A DNA stretch of 64,000 nt from Blumeriella jaapii (taxonomy: Eukaryota > Ascomycota > Leotiomycetes > Helotiales > Drepanopezizaceae). The stretch spans positions 372,001-436,000 of the forward strand of contig VWND01000014.1 of assembly GCA_009599575.1 (NCBI GenBank). Reading direction: 5' to 3'. A program made the translations under genes and the position numbers. Every line of letters starts with the position of its first letter. The stretch's first letter is position 1. The notes beneath the pieces were generated by a model. It saw only the letters and a list, made by a program, of their open reading frames with translations. It made no database searches and was not told where the DNA came from. Shown piece after piece: positions 38,090-47,515 of the stretch.

Positions 38090-38162
38090 TATAAAAATAA
38101 GTAGGAAAACCAGACTGATACGGCCATATATCGGTGGGTAAAATAATCTAGGAAATTCTTAG

Positions 38163-38193
<31 letters not shown>

Positions 38194-38359
38194 AGTAAAA
38201 GTATGAATTAGACTGCGTACTTATAGTACTATCTAAGGGGAGTGCTTTGCTTTTATACCTGTTGAAAATAGTCAGTGGCAGGGGGTCTCGGAAGGGTCCA
38301 TGCCTCGACCATAGCTAAAACTACCAATTTCCATCAATACAAGGCATCACCGTTTTACA
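38090..38359 (-). repeat. Family-2 LTR, 5' LTR (270 bp)
   Basis: On the plus strand it starts TATAAAAATAAGTAGG (TGTAAAAGTAGGTAGG mutated) and ends CACCGTTTTACA. It has an A-run at about 38165-38190. The outer (right) end 38230-38359 is almost unmutated, and the inner start is mutated. Confidence 0.9.
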
Positions 38360-39651
38360 ATAGTATTCGAAATATTCGTAACGAATACGAAACGCAGTTT
38401 TCCATTTATTTTTTTTTTTATTCGAAAGCGGTAGTACGCCTAAATAAAATTTAGCTTAGTAAATATTTTAGCTTTTTTCAAACGATTCAAAGTTTCGCTT
38501 ATAAAAAATAGAAAAGTTCGATTTTTAATTGTAATTGCGTTTAAACTTTTATAATCGACGTATAATCGTAAACTTTCGTTTTTTTTCGGTATAAATATTA
38601 CCGGCGCGCCGGCAGGGCTAATAGATTTTTTTATTTAGCTTTTTTTTAAATTCGAATCGAAATATTCGCGCAATTCGGTAAATTCAGATTTCGATAAAAA
38701 ATAAATTAGTTTTTAAAAAAGGTTTTTTTTTTTCGCGAAATTTATTCGATATTTTATAAAATAGTAAAAAGCTAGGATAACCGCGGCGGTATCGTTAAAT
38801 ACGTCGGCGTAATCGTCGTATTTAAAAGGTAATTAATATTGTTTTTTAATAGTTTTTTTTAAAACGATATAAAACGCTTATTTTTTTTTGGATTTTTTTT
38901 TAAAACGTTTAATTATAACGAAATTAAATTATAAGCGTTCGATTAGATATCGCTACGATTTAGCTCGAAAGCTTATAGCGGGGTCGATATTTCGCAACTA
39001 AAAAAACTTTAAAATAAATAAAATTTTTAAAATATTTATATCGTAAGCTACGAAATCGTTTTGTATTTTTTTAATTGTTTTATAATTATTAATAGCGCGA
39101 ATAAATTGCGTATGCGTATCGTAAATAATTATTTTTTTTTTTAATCGTAAATAAATTAATACGTTTTTGAATTGGTTTTTATTTATATTTAATTAATAAC
39201 TTTTGAGTTACGCAGTTTTTTTTCGCGCCGCAATCGATAAAAGCTCGTTTCGTACGAATTTCGTTTTTGATTTTTTTAATTTCGATTAAAATTATTATTT
39301 TCTGTTTTTTTTTTTCGTTCGATTTTGTTAATAACGACGAAATTAAAATCGAACGGAAGTTTTTTTCGAATTTTTAGATTTGTTAGCTTCGGAGCAATTT
39401 GAAATTATATGTTTTTTTTTATTGCATTTATAATATTCGATTTTTAAACAATTAGCTATGCGATGCTTTTTCTTTTGGCAGCGATTGCATTTCGAAAAAT
39501 AAAAGAAATCGTTAAAAGTTTTAGGATTTTAAAGGATTTTGTTAAAATTATCGTTTTTTTTTTCGTTTTCGTTTTTTTTTTTTTTATAACGTATTTTCGA
39601 ATCGAAAACGGTATATATTTGTTTTAGCTTTTAAGTTTTAATCGTAAATAT

Positions 39652-39690
<39 letters not shown>

Positions 39691-40991
39691 GTTCGTTTCG
39701 TCGTTTATTATTTTTCGTTTCGTCGCTAATAATTTTATTAGTATTTTCGATACGACGAGCGATTAATATTAATTTTTCGTACGAGCTTGTAATTATAATA
39801 TTGCTTCGTTTAATAATTTTTTTTCGAAAAATAAATCGGAGTAAATCGGAGTTTTTGCGAAAAGCATTTTTTTTTTAATCGTATCGTTTGTTATTTATAA
39901 TTATTATTCGAAATTATTTAAATAAGCAACGAAATCGTTAATTGATTTATGTTTTTTTTGCTTCGTTTTATCGTATAAATTCGAAGCCGCGATTTTTCGA
40001 TTTTCCGTATTTATTAAAAAGTTTAATATTTATTTTTTAAAATCGTTTTATATAATTCGAATATTCGTAAAACGTCGTTCGTATCCGGTTTATTTTTTTT
40101 TTATTTTATTATCGAAGATTAAAATACAGGCGTTAATTTTTTTTTAATTAATATAAAATATTATTTTTTTATTTTGGCGGAAATTTTGTTTTGTACGTCG
40201 AATAAAAAATTAAGTTTTTTTAATATTTTTTTTTCGATATATTAAAAAGTTTTTTATTTTTGATGCTTTTCGGCTCGAATTCGTTATGTTTTTTATAAAA
40301 GATATAATATGCTTAAAAAAAATATTAAATCGTTTTTAATAAGTATTATTATCGTAGTGCTCCGAAGATATTTTATAATAATCGCCGGCTTAAATTATTT
40401 TCTGTCTTTTTTCAATTGGAACGGTATTAAAAAATATAAAAATCTTTTTTTCGATATTTTCGAAAGCGTCGAGTTTTCGTTGAAATTGTTTAATTTTTTT
40501 TCGGAATTCGTTTCGGCGTTTTTTGGTTTTTTCGAGTTTTTTAATTGTTTCGTAAACTTTTTTTTCAGTTTTTTTCTGTTTTATTTTAGTTCGTATTTTT
40601 TTTATTTTTTTACGTTTATCGTTTTTTTTTTATTCGGCGCGGATTCGTTTATTAGCTAAATAAATCAGAGTTTCGGTAAAAGGTTTTTTCGAATCGTTTT
40701 AAGCGTGGCCTTTTTTAGTAATTTTTTCGATAAAAAAAATTAGAAAATCGTCGCGCTTTGATAATAAGGTATTTTCGACTTTTGGTAAAACTAATAACGT
40801 TAAAAAAAACGATGGTACGGGGTTTTTTTAAACAGCCGAAAATGCTAGGTCTTTTTAAATAGCTGGAAATGCTTGTTTTTTGCGAATGCGAAAAATTATA
40901 ATATCGATAATAACGATATAAGTATAATAATATAATAAAAAATTGTTTTAATAATATCGAATTGCCGTTTCGATGAGTAAAAAAATTAAAA
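38360..40991 (-). pseudogene. Outer family-1 element, upstream half: gag, protease, start of RT
   Basis: Minus-strand reading from the 5' LTR gives the gag region. The plus-strand open frame 40309-40659 is the antisense of gag, matching the antisense frame 28989-28774 of the inner copy. Two complete zinc knuckles follow near 39490-39390 (CNRCQKKKHRIANC and YKCNKKKHIISNC). The protease is near 39240 and the RT start near 38610 (the SPAGAP block). RT is then cut at 38360 by family 2, just before its catalytic FDD box, which reappears at about 19600. Confidence 0.78.
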
Positions 40992-41405
40992 TGTAAAAAT
41001 TGAAAGGCAGGAAAATATTAATTCGGATAATAAAGCTTAAATAAAATTGGGTTGATAGTCAGACTGATTTTTATTTTTTATATTTCTAATAAAAGGCGTG
41101 TATAAATACAAAAGAAGGGGTGGAGCTTTCGAAAAAAAGTATTTCCTAGAAAACCAGGCGAATTTCATTTAGTATGCTTTTCCAGCCTTTATTCCGACTT
41201 TTTTTTATCTTTTTTAATATAACTTTAATAACTGGTTTTTTAGCAATCACTTTTATAAAATGTTTTACTTAAATATTATTTCCAGCCTTTATAATACTAT
41301 CCGGCCCCCACGGCCTATCCGCAGAGAGTGCTATTCGAAGGTTGGTAGAAGGCAGAGGGTTTTGGCGGATCACCTGACTTATACACGTGATGTTGGTTCC
41401 TGACA
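40992..41405 (-). repeat. Family-1 LTR, 5' LTR of the outer element (414 bp)
   Basis: On the plus strand it starts TGTAAAAATTGAAAGGCAGG and ends GGTTCCTGACA, followed by TCCGT. The last 130 bp (41275-41405) are the cleanest version of this LTR in the window and serve as a reference for the mutation spectrum. The AT-rich block ends exactly at this LTR end. Confidence 0.93.
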
Positions 41406-42000
41406 TCCGTACCCCCTGGAAGGTCCTAGGAGGGCAGCCTCTCGGCTGCACTCCGCTAGACGTTAATCAATACTACTACTACTACTACTACTACTACCTC
41501 CTACCTAACTACCTAACCGCTCTGGTATGACTTCCCTATTTATGCGCTTCCTTGCTCCGTTCCATGGAGGGGTCGTGCACGAGGTGAGCGGCTTGCAGCC
41601 GTATGCGGGAGGCATCGTTTGGTGGTGCGGAGTGGAAGGTGATGTGATGTGGGATTTGGATGTGAAATGGTGTGTGGCTGGCTTGCTTGGTTCTTATCTC
41701 ACGTGTATATTTCTCTCTCTCTCTCTTTCTACATCTAGGCCCAACACGGTAGCGTCAAGATCCCGCAAAATCAACAAACACCTTCCACTGAGGGCGAGAA
41801 GAAAAAGGCATCCAGGTCTCGTCACGGGCATCACGTCAAGTCAACTTCGCATCTTCATCCCCACGCAGCCTTCCCACTCGCTGCAGCCAGCCAGCCCACC
41901 CGCAAAACTTTTCCCGCAACTCCGATCGCTCACCCACCCATCCAACCATCAGCTGCCATCGACGACTCCCTCACGACACGTAAGTACGCCAGAAGCATAC
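41406..42000. other. Spacer between transposon block and prolyl-tRNA synthetase, with (TAC)9
   Basis: This is GC-balanced, unmutated sequence that starts with the TCCGT duplication. A perfect (TAC)9 microsatellite lies at 41471-41497. The rest is pyrimidine-rich on the plus strand and holds the 3' untranslated region of the minus-strand prolyl-tRNA synthetase. Plus-strand splice-like signals are present: a T-rich acceptor ending ACATCTAG at 41740 and GTAAGT at about 41979. No supported coding exon was found. Confidence 0.5.
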
Positions 42001-43742
42001 CTAGTAACTCCGACCGAACATGCACCACTTCTCGGCCAAAGCCTCGCACTCGGGGTTCAAGCACTTGGTCTCGCCCTTGACGATGCCCTCCGGCTGCTCA
42101 AAGGGAATGCACAAGCTCTTCATGCCCATGCTGGGGACCTTCAGCTCCTGGGGCCCGTCCGTCTCGTCGGGCTTGCCCGTCGTCAAGTCCTTGACCTTGT
42201 CCTCGCACTTCTCCGCCAGGCAGTGTGGGATCAGCACGACGTTCTTGGCATCCAGGGCGGGCACGACCTCATCCCACTTGCTGATGACTAGGCGGTGCTC
42301 GCGGAATGAAGCCTCGGCTTTGGTGTACATGTCCTTCTGGATCGTTTCCAGGAGAGCGGGGATCTCCGTGGCGAGGTTGGCGATGGAGATCGTGCCTTTC
42401 TCACCGGTGTCGCGACGGGCGTAGGATACGACCGACTTGGCCGCATCCTTAGGACCGTACTCGAGGCGCAGGGGCACGCCCTTGAGCTCCCAGTCGTTGA
42501 ACTTCCAGGCCGGTGTGTACGTGTCACGGATGTCGTAGTCAGAGCGCACGCCGGCTTGCTTGAGGGTGGCCTTGATCTCCTGCAACTGGTCATAGTGCTT
42601 GGCCTTATCTTCTGGGGTCGTTGACTTGGTGATGCCGACGGGGATGATGATTGCTTGAAGCTTAGAGATGCGAGGAGGAAGGACCAGACCTTTGTCGTCG
42701 CCGTGAATCATGACCATGACGCCGATCACGCGCGTGGACAGACCCCAGGAGTTTTGCCAGACGTGGATATGTCCGGCCTTGGCGTCGCCGACCTTGGGAG
42801 CCGGGTCCTCGACCGTGATATCGAACATCTTGCTAAAGTTTTGGCCTAGACAGTGGGAAGTTGCACCTTGGATACCGCGGCCGTTGGAAGGGATGTAGCC
42901 CTCGACCGTGGTGGTGTAGTATCCTCCTGCGAACTTCTCCTTCTCGGTCTTGCGACCTCGAACAACTGGCACTGCAAGCAACTGCTCGTAGACTCCAGCA
43001 TACAGCTCGAGAATCTGCAAGACTTCCTCGCCAGCCAGCTCCTCAGTCAAATGTGCGGTGTGCCCTTCCTGCCACAAAAACTCTCTGGCGCGGAGGAAAG
43101 GAGTGGTTTGCTTGGCCTCCCATCTTACGACACTGTTCCATTGGTTGAGGCGGAGGGGAAGATCGCGATGGCTGCGAATCCACTTGGAGTAATAGGGGTA
43201 CATCACAGCTTCCGAGGTGGGACGGACGGCCACGGGGACCTCGAGGTCTTTATCTCCCCTGTTGACGGTAAGTACACAGAGGCGCAAGCGAAGAGACAAA
43301 CATACGCCTTGGTGACCCAAGCAAGCTCAGGCGCAAACCCTTCAACGTGATCTTTCTCCTTGTCGAGCGACGTCTTGGACAGGAACATGGGGAAACTGGC
43401 CTCCTCGACGTCCATGGCCTCGATGCGCTCCTGGAACCACTTGCGGATCGCATTCCAGATGAACATGGACGCCGGTCGCAGGATGAAGAAGCCCGAGATC
43501 TCCGTGTAGTACTCAATCATCTCTGCCTTTAAAACGACCTCTGTGTACCAGGCGCTAAAGTTCTCGGCTTTCTTCGCGCTGATGCCGTCGGTGTTCTCAT
43601 TCGACTTCTTTCCCCCGACGACTGGCAATGCGGCTTGTTTGGCAGCTTTGGCCGCCTTCTCTGCGGCCATCTTTGCTTGCTTCTCGGCCTTCTTCAACGC
43701 GCTCTTGGAGGGCTCAGCTGGTGGAGCGGTGCTGTCGGCCAT
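42001..43742 (-). CDS. Prolyl-tRNA synthetase, cytosolic (eukaryote/archaeal type)
   Basis: Class II aminoacyl-tRNA synthetase that charges tRNA-Pro in the cytosol. Exon 1 is 43742-43306 and exon 2 is 43258-42001, separated by a 47-bp intron (GTATGT..CAACAG). The product is 564 aa. Residues 1-40 are a Lys/Ala-rich helical extension. Motif 2 lies at about 190-215 (VVRWE, then REFLWQEGHTAH), motif 3 at 318-322 (GLSTR), and RPTSE at 158-162. The C-terminal zinc-binding-type domain has KCLNPEC, then CMFGRSY at the end, the expected terminal Tyr. No N-terminal YbaK-like editing domain is present, so alanine proofreading must be absent or supplied elsewhere. Residue 282 is Cys in TSHCLGQ, where family members usually have His. 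The start ATG is the first in frame after a G-rich template-strand tract and gives a typical N-terminus. It is divergent from TCP1. Confidence 0.96.
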
Positions 43743-44155
43743 GATAGCGGTTGTCGATGGGGGGGTTGGGGGGGTTGGGGGGGGTTGTATTGTATTGTTG
43801 TTGTTGGTGGTGATGGAGGTAGAGGTGGAGGTGGAGGTGGTGGAAGTGGAAGATGGAGAGGGAGAGAGAGACAAAAGAGACCAAAGAGTCACCCCGCCAA
43901 AGTCAAGAAATAAAGTGGAAAGTGCCCCTCCTGCGCTACCGCAGTTTAAGCGACGACCCCTGATTGCGGACTTACTTCGGTACGGTAGGAAAGTAAACAT
44001 GAGCCTGTTCCATGGGATTTGATAGTTTCTTTCTGAATGCACGTACTATCTCGGTAAGTCACAGACATCAGAGAATCAACACCTCTACAGTGAAGTGCGT
44101 TTTCTGTGTTCCCAGTCTTGAGCCCTGACATCTGATAGTAACCGGAATTCCTTGG
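43743..44155. promoter_or_regulatory. Upstream region of prolyl-tRNA synthetase
   Basis: This is the leader and proximal promoter of the minus-strand gene. It has a 120-bp purine-rich stretch on the plus strand (43790-43875), including GAGGTGGAGGTGGAGGTGG and a GA-run. No clear TATA box was seen. It ends where the tandem array begins. Confidence 0.4.
43759..43784 (+). repeat. G7-TT-G7-TT-G8 tract upstream of the prolyl-tRNA synthetase start
   Basis: Three runs of 7-8 G separated by TT lie 17 bp upstream of the ATG. The template strand is G-rich, so the mRNA leader would be C-rich. Immediately beyond is a GGT/GGA-rich purine stretch to about 43870. The tract could fold as a G-quadruplex. Confidence 0.6.
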
Positions 44156-45530
44156 GCAGGAATCAAGCAAATGATGTAGTAGTACAACTTTTATTTATGT
44201 TGCAGTAACTTTTTGGATTTAAAATTGAGTTTCATATAAGAATTCATAGAACTACCTAAGCACAGTAAGCAGGTTGGTCACACACACTGCCGTATCCTGT
44301 GTATTGTTCCATTCTCGGGGCAGGAATCAAGCTAACAATACAGTAGTGCAATTTTCGATTAAATTGCAGTGACATTCAACATTCAATGTTGAGTTTTATA
44401 TCTGTATTTATAAAACTACGTAAGTAAGCATGTTGGTTATACACACTGCCGTATACTGTGTGTTGTTTCATTCTCGGGGCAGGAAGTAAGCTAACAATGC
44501 AGTAGTACAATTTTTGATTACATTGCAGTGATATTCACCATTCAATGCTGAGTTTTATATCTATCTTTATAAAACCACGCAAGTAAGCATGTTGGTTATA
44601 CACACTGCCTTATACTATGAGTAGTCTTATTTTCGGGGCAGGAATTAGGCAAATGATATAATAGTACCAGTTGCAATTATCTTGCAATAACTTTTATCAG
44701 TTAATATTCAGTATCATATGAAAAATTAAAAAAAAACCCAAATACGCATATTGGTTACAAAAATTGCTTTATACCGTATGGTGTTCCATTCTCGGGACAG
44801 GATACACATTGCTTTATACTGTGTGTTGTTCCATTCTCGGGGCAGGATACACACTGCCTTATACTGTGTGTTGTTCCATTCTTGGGACCGGAATCAAGCA
44901 TATAACAAAGCAGTACAAGTGGTAATTATATGACAATAAGTTTTATCATTTAATGTTACGTATTATATGAAAATTTTGGGGAAACTACCCAAGTAAGCAA
45001 ATTGGTTACACACACTACCTTGTACTCTGTGTAATTCCATTCTCGGAGCAGCAATCAGGCAAATAAAAAAATAATACAAGTTTCAATTATGTTCCCAAAC
45101 TTTCATAATTCAACGTGAAGTTCCATATAATGATTCATAAAACTACCTAAATGGTTACACACATTGCGTTGTGCTGTGTGTTGTTCCATTTTTTGGGACA
45201 GGAATCAAGCAAATAATAAAAAAGGACAAGTTGCAATTGTAACACAAGAAATTTTATCATTTAATATAAAGTATCATCAGAAAATTTGTAAAAAACCACC
45301 CAAGTAATCATGATGGTTACACACACTACCTTATGCTCTGTGTTATTCCATTCTCGGAGCAGAAATCAAGCAAGTAAAAAATAGTACAAGTTTCAATTAT
45401 GTTCCCAATACTTTTATCATTCAACGTGAAGTTCCATATAATGATTCATAAAACCACCTAAGTAAGCATATTGATTACACACACTGCCTTATACTGTATG
45501 TTGTTGCAGTCTCGATGCCTCAGGCACGCA
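44156..45530. repeat. Tandem array, about 160-bp period, in the divergent intergenic region
   Basis: A conserved core (ATTCTCGGGGCAGGAATCAAG and variants) begins at about 44156, 44311, 44470, 44629, 44788, 44833, 44878, 45038, 45188, 45349 and 45509. Most steps are 150-160 bp, and two are 45 bp, where only the core and its CACACTGCCTTATACTGTGTG neighbour are repeated. Each unit carries that short inverted motif (CACAC..GTGTG), a GTAGTACAA-like box and a TTCATAAAACTACC-like box. Copies are 70-90% alike by eye. The unit is AT-rich but without RIP features. No ORF runs through it. Confidence 0.88.
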
Positions 45531-45683
45531 CTGTCAAGCTTCATCAGGTCCCCACTAGCGTGGCTGTTCGATCAACGCGCGCAAAAAAGTCGGGAGGGAC
45601 GCGGCTGAGGTGAACGAACAAAACTGTCAGATCCCGACTTGACACTACACGGCACCACACAATACAGAGCCAAAAACCAAACC

Positions 45684-47515
45684 ATGGGATCTCTCTTCGA
45701 GCAACCTCGGAATGCCGGAACTCTGTTCCTGGGTGGAAGCAAGATCAGCGGCTCGGACATCAGAGACCAGAACGGTACGGCTCCTACTGTAGAGGCCAGG
45801 GAGAAAGCAATCAAGCAAGCAAGCCAGCAAGCTGACATGGGAAAACAGTCCTCGCAACACAAGCTATCGCAAATGTGGTCAAGAGCTCCTTTGGCCCCAG
45901 TGGTCTGGACAAGATGATGGTAGACGACATTGGAGTAGGTCGAGCTTGTATCAGGCGCAAAGTCAACAAGTTAACCTTCTTGCAGGATGTGACGGTCACA
46001 AACGATGGAGCAACGATTCTCAGTTTACTGGACGTCGAGCACCCCGCGGGAAAGATCTTGGTCGATTTGGCACAGCAGCAGGACAAGGAGGTGGGCGATG
46101 GAACGACGTCGGTGGTCATCATCGCCGCAGAGCTGCTCCGCAGAGCCAACGAACTCATGAAGAACCGTATACATCCCACCACCATCATCACAGGCTACCG
46201 CTTGGCTCTGCGCGAAGCCGTCAAGTACATGCACGAGAACATCAGCGTCAAGGTGGACCAACTGGGCCGCGAGTCGCTGATCAGCATTGCCAAAACGTCC
46301 ATGTCCAGCAAGATCATTGGGTCGGATTCCGACTTCTTCGCGAACATGGTAGTGGATGCGATGCAGGCGGTCAAGTCGACCAACAACAGACAGGAGGTCA
46401 AGTACCCGGTCAAGGCGGTCAACATCTTGAAAGCCCACGGCAAGGGGGCTTTGGAGTCCATGCTGGTCAAGGGGTATGCGATCAACTGCACCGTGGCTTC
46501 GCAAGCGATGAAGACCAGAATCACCGACGCCAAGATTGCCGTTCTGGACATGAACTTGCAAAAGGAGAGAATGAAGTTGGGAGTCCACATCACAATCGAC
46601 GACCCGCAACAACTAGAGGAGATCCGAAAGCGTGAGGCCGGGATTGTGATGGACCGTGTGGAGATGATCTTGAAGTCGGGCGCGAATGTGATTTTCACAA
46701 CCAAGGGCATCGACGACTTGTGCCTGAAGCTGTTCATCGAGAAGGGAGCGATGGGTGTACGCAGATGCAAGAAGGAGGACCTGAGGAGGATAGCCAAGGC
46801 GACCGGCGCAACACTCATCAGCTCCTTGTCAGATCTCAATGGCGACGAGAAGTTCGAGGCTTCCTCGCTCGGTCATGCCGAAGAGGTCTCGCAAGTACGG
46901 ATTTCAGACGACGAGTGTATCCTGGTCAAGGGGACCAAAGTCCACACCTCAGCATCCATCATCCTCCGCGGCTCCAACGACTACCAACTCGACGAGATGG
47001 AGAGATCCGTCCATGACTCTCTGTGCGCCGTCAAGCGAACGCTCGAAAGCGGCAGCATCGTCCCCGGCGGCGGAGCCGTCGAGACGGCCCTCCACATCTA
47101 TCTCGAGGAGTTCGCTGGCACCGTCGGATCCAGGGAACAGCTCGCCATCGGCGAGTTCGCGCAAGCCCTCCTCGTCATCCCCAAGACCCTGGCCGTCAAC
47201 GCCGCCAAGGACTCCTCCGAGCTCGTGGCGCAACTGCGCTCCCGCCACGCGCTGTCCCAGCGCATCCAGGAGGGCGACGCCAACGAGGATGAGAAGACGA
47301 TCGCCAAGAAGAAGAACTACAAGAACTATGGTCTGGACCTGAGCAAGGGCAAGGTGGTGGACGAGATCAAGGCGGGCGTGCTCGAGCCGAGCATGAGCAA
47401 GATCCGCCAGCTGAAGAGCGCGGTCGAGGCGTGCATCTCCATCATGCGCATCGACACGCTCATAAAACTCGACGAGGTAAATCGCGGTGGCGAGGACGAT
47501 GGACACGGGCATTGA
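45684..47515 (+). CDS. TCP1: T-complex protein 1 subunit alpha (CCT1), cytosolic chaperonin
   Basis: This is the alpha subunit of the TRiC/CCT ring, the ATP-driven chaperonin that folds actin, tubulin and WD40 proteins in the cytosol. Exons are 45684-45774, 45849-45934 and 45986-47515; introns are 74 and 51 bp with branch-like CTGAC and TTAAC. The spliced product is 568 aa, the usual size. Signature segments in order are [17 protein letters not shown] (exon 2), [20 protein letters not shown], the nucleotide site GDGTTSVV (about 96-103), [60 protein letters not shown] (about 418) and a C-terminal [20 protein letters not shown] and VEHPAGK identify the alpha rather than other CCT subunits. The start lies in an ACCATGG context. 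Confidence 0.97.

Larger units (their letters stand above)
19703..38359 (-). mobile_element. Second Ty3/Gypsy element (family 2, about 11.3 kb without its own insertion)
   Basis: It is bounded by 270-bp direct LTRs at 19703-19972 and 38090-38359. The intact family-1 RT sequence shows the target read ..ACGCAGTATTCG... The left junction keeps GTAA (19699-19702) and the right junction ATAG (38360-38363), both one RIP-type change from GCAG, so a 4-bp duplication is likely. Subtracting the nested copy at 27894-35246 leaves 11.3 kb. Minus-strand order: 5' LTR, gag (37306 down), protease/RT, RNase H, integrase (to about 23900), a spacer, an extra long frame (about 22870-20150) and the 3' LTR. A purine-rich tract (revcomp of 19973-19990, AGGATAGGA) precedes the 3' LTR, as expected for a polypurine tract. 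Confidence 0.88.
15358..41405 (-). mobile_element. Outer Ty3/Gypsy chromovirus (family 1, 7.4 kb) interrupted by an 18.7-kb insertion
   Basis: Direct LTRs at 15358-15770 and 40992-41405 are flanked by a perfect target duplication TCCGT (15353-15357 and 41406-41410). Removing the insertion at 19703-38359 leaves 7.39 kb, the same size as the family-1 copy at 27894-35246 (7.35 kb). It reads on the minus strand: 5' LTR at 41405, gag, protease and the start of RT (to 38360), then, beyond the insertion, the rest of RT, RNase H, integrase and chromodomain (19702-15771). All frames are broken by RIP-type stops. Confidence 0.93.

Noticed and set aside
40309..40659. 116-codon plus-strand ORF rich in Phe
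   Set aside because: It is antisense to family-1 gag; the same frame appears reversed at 28774-28989.
1..41405. Centromere
   Set aside because: The AT-richness is explained by RIP-mutated, datable transposons; nothing specific to a centromere can be seen from sequence.
41527..42291. 254-codon plus-strand ORF beside the transposon border
   Set aside because: Its second half is antisense to the prolyl-tRNA synthetase gene, its first half reads leader-like sequence, and no domain is recognisable.
43759..43784. Internal telomere repeat
   Set aside because: The G7-8 runs separated by TT do not match the TTAGGG unit of filamentous fungi.
43543..44022. 159-codon plus-strand ORF with Gly/Val/Glu repeats
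   Set aside because: It is antisense to prolyl-tRNA synthetase exon 1 and its purine-rich leader; the repeats come from GGT/GGA runs.
44156..45530. CRISPR-like array
   Set aside because: The repeats are about 160 bp and diverged, without unique spacers, in a eukaryotic genome; this is a tandem repeat.
46025..46612. Long minus-strand ORFs opposite TCP1 (also 46195-46839 and 46949-47542)
   Set aside because: They are shadows of the conserved TCP1 coding frame.
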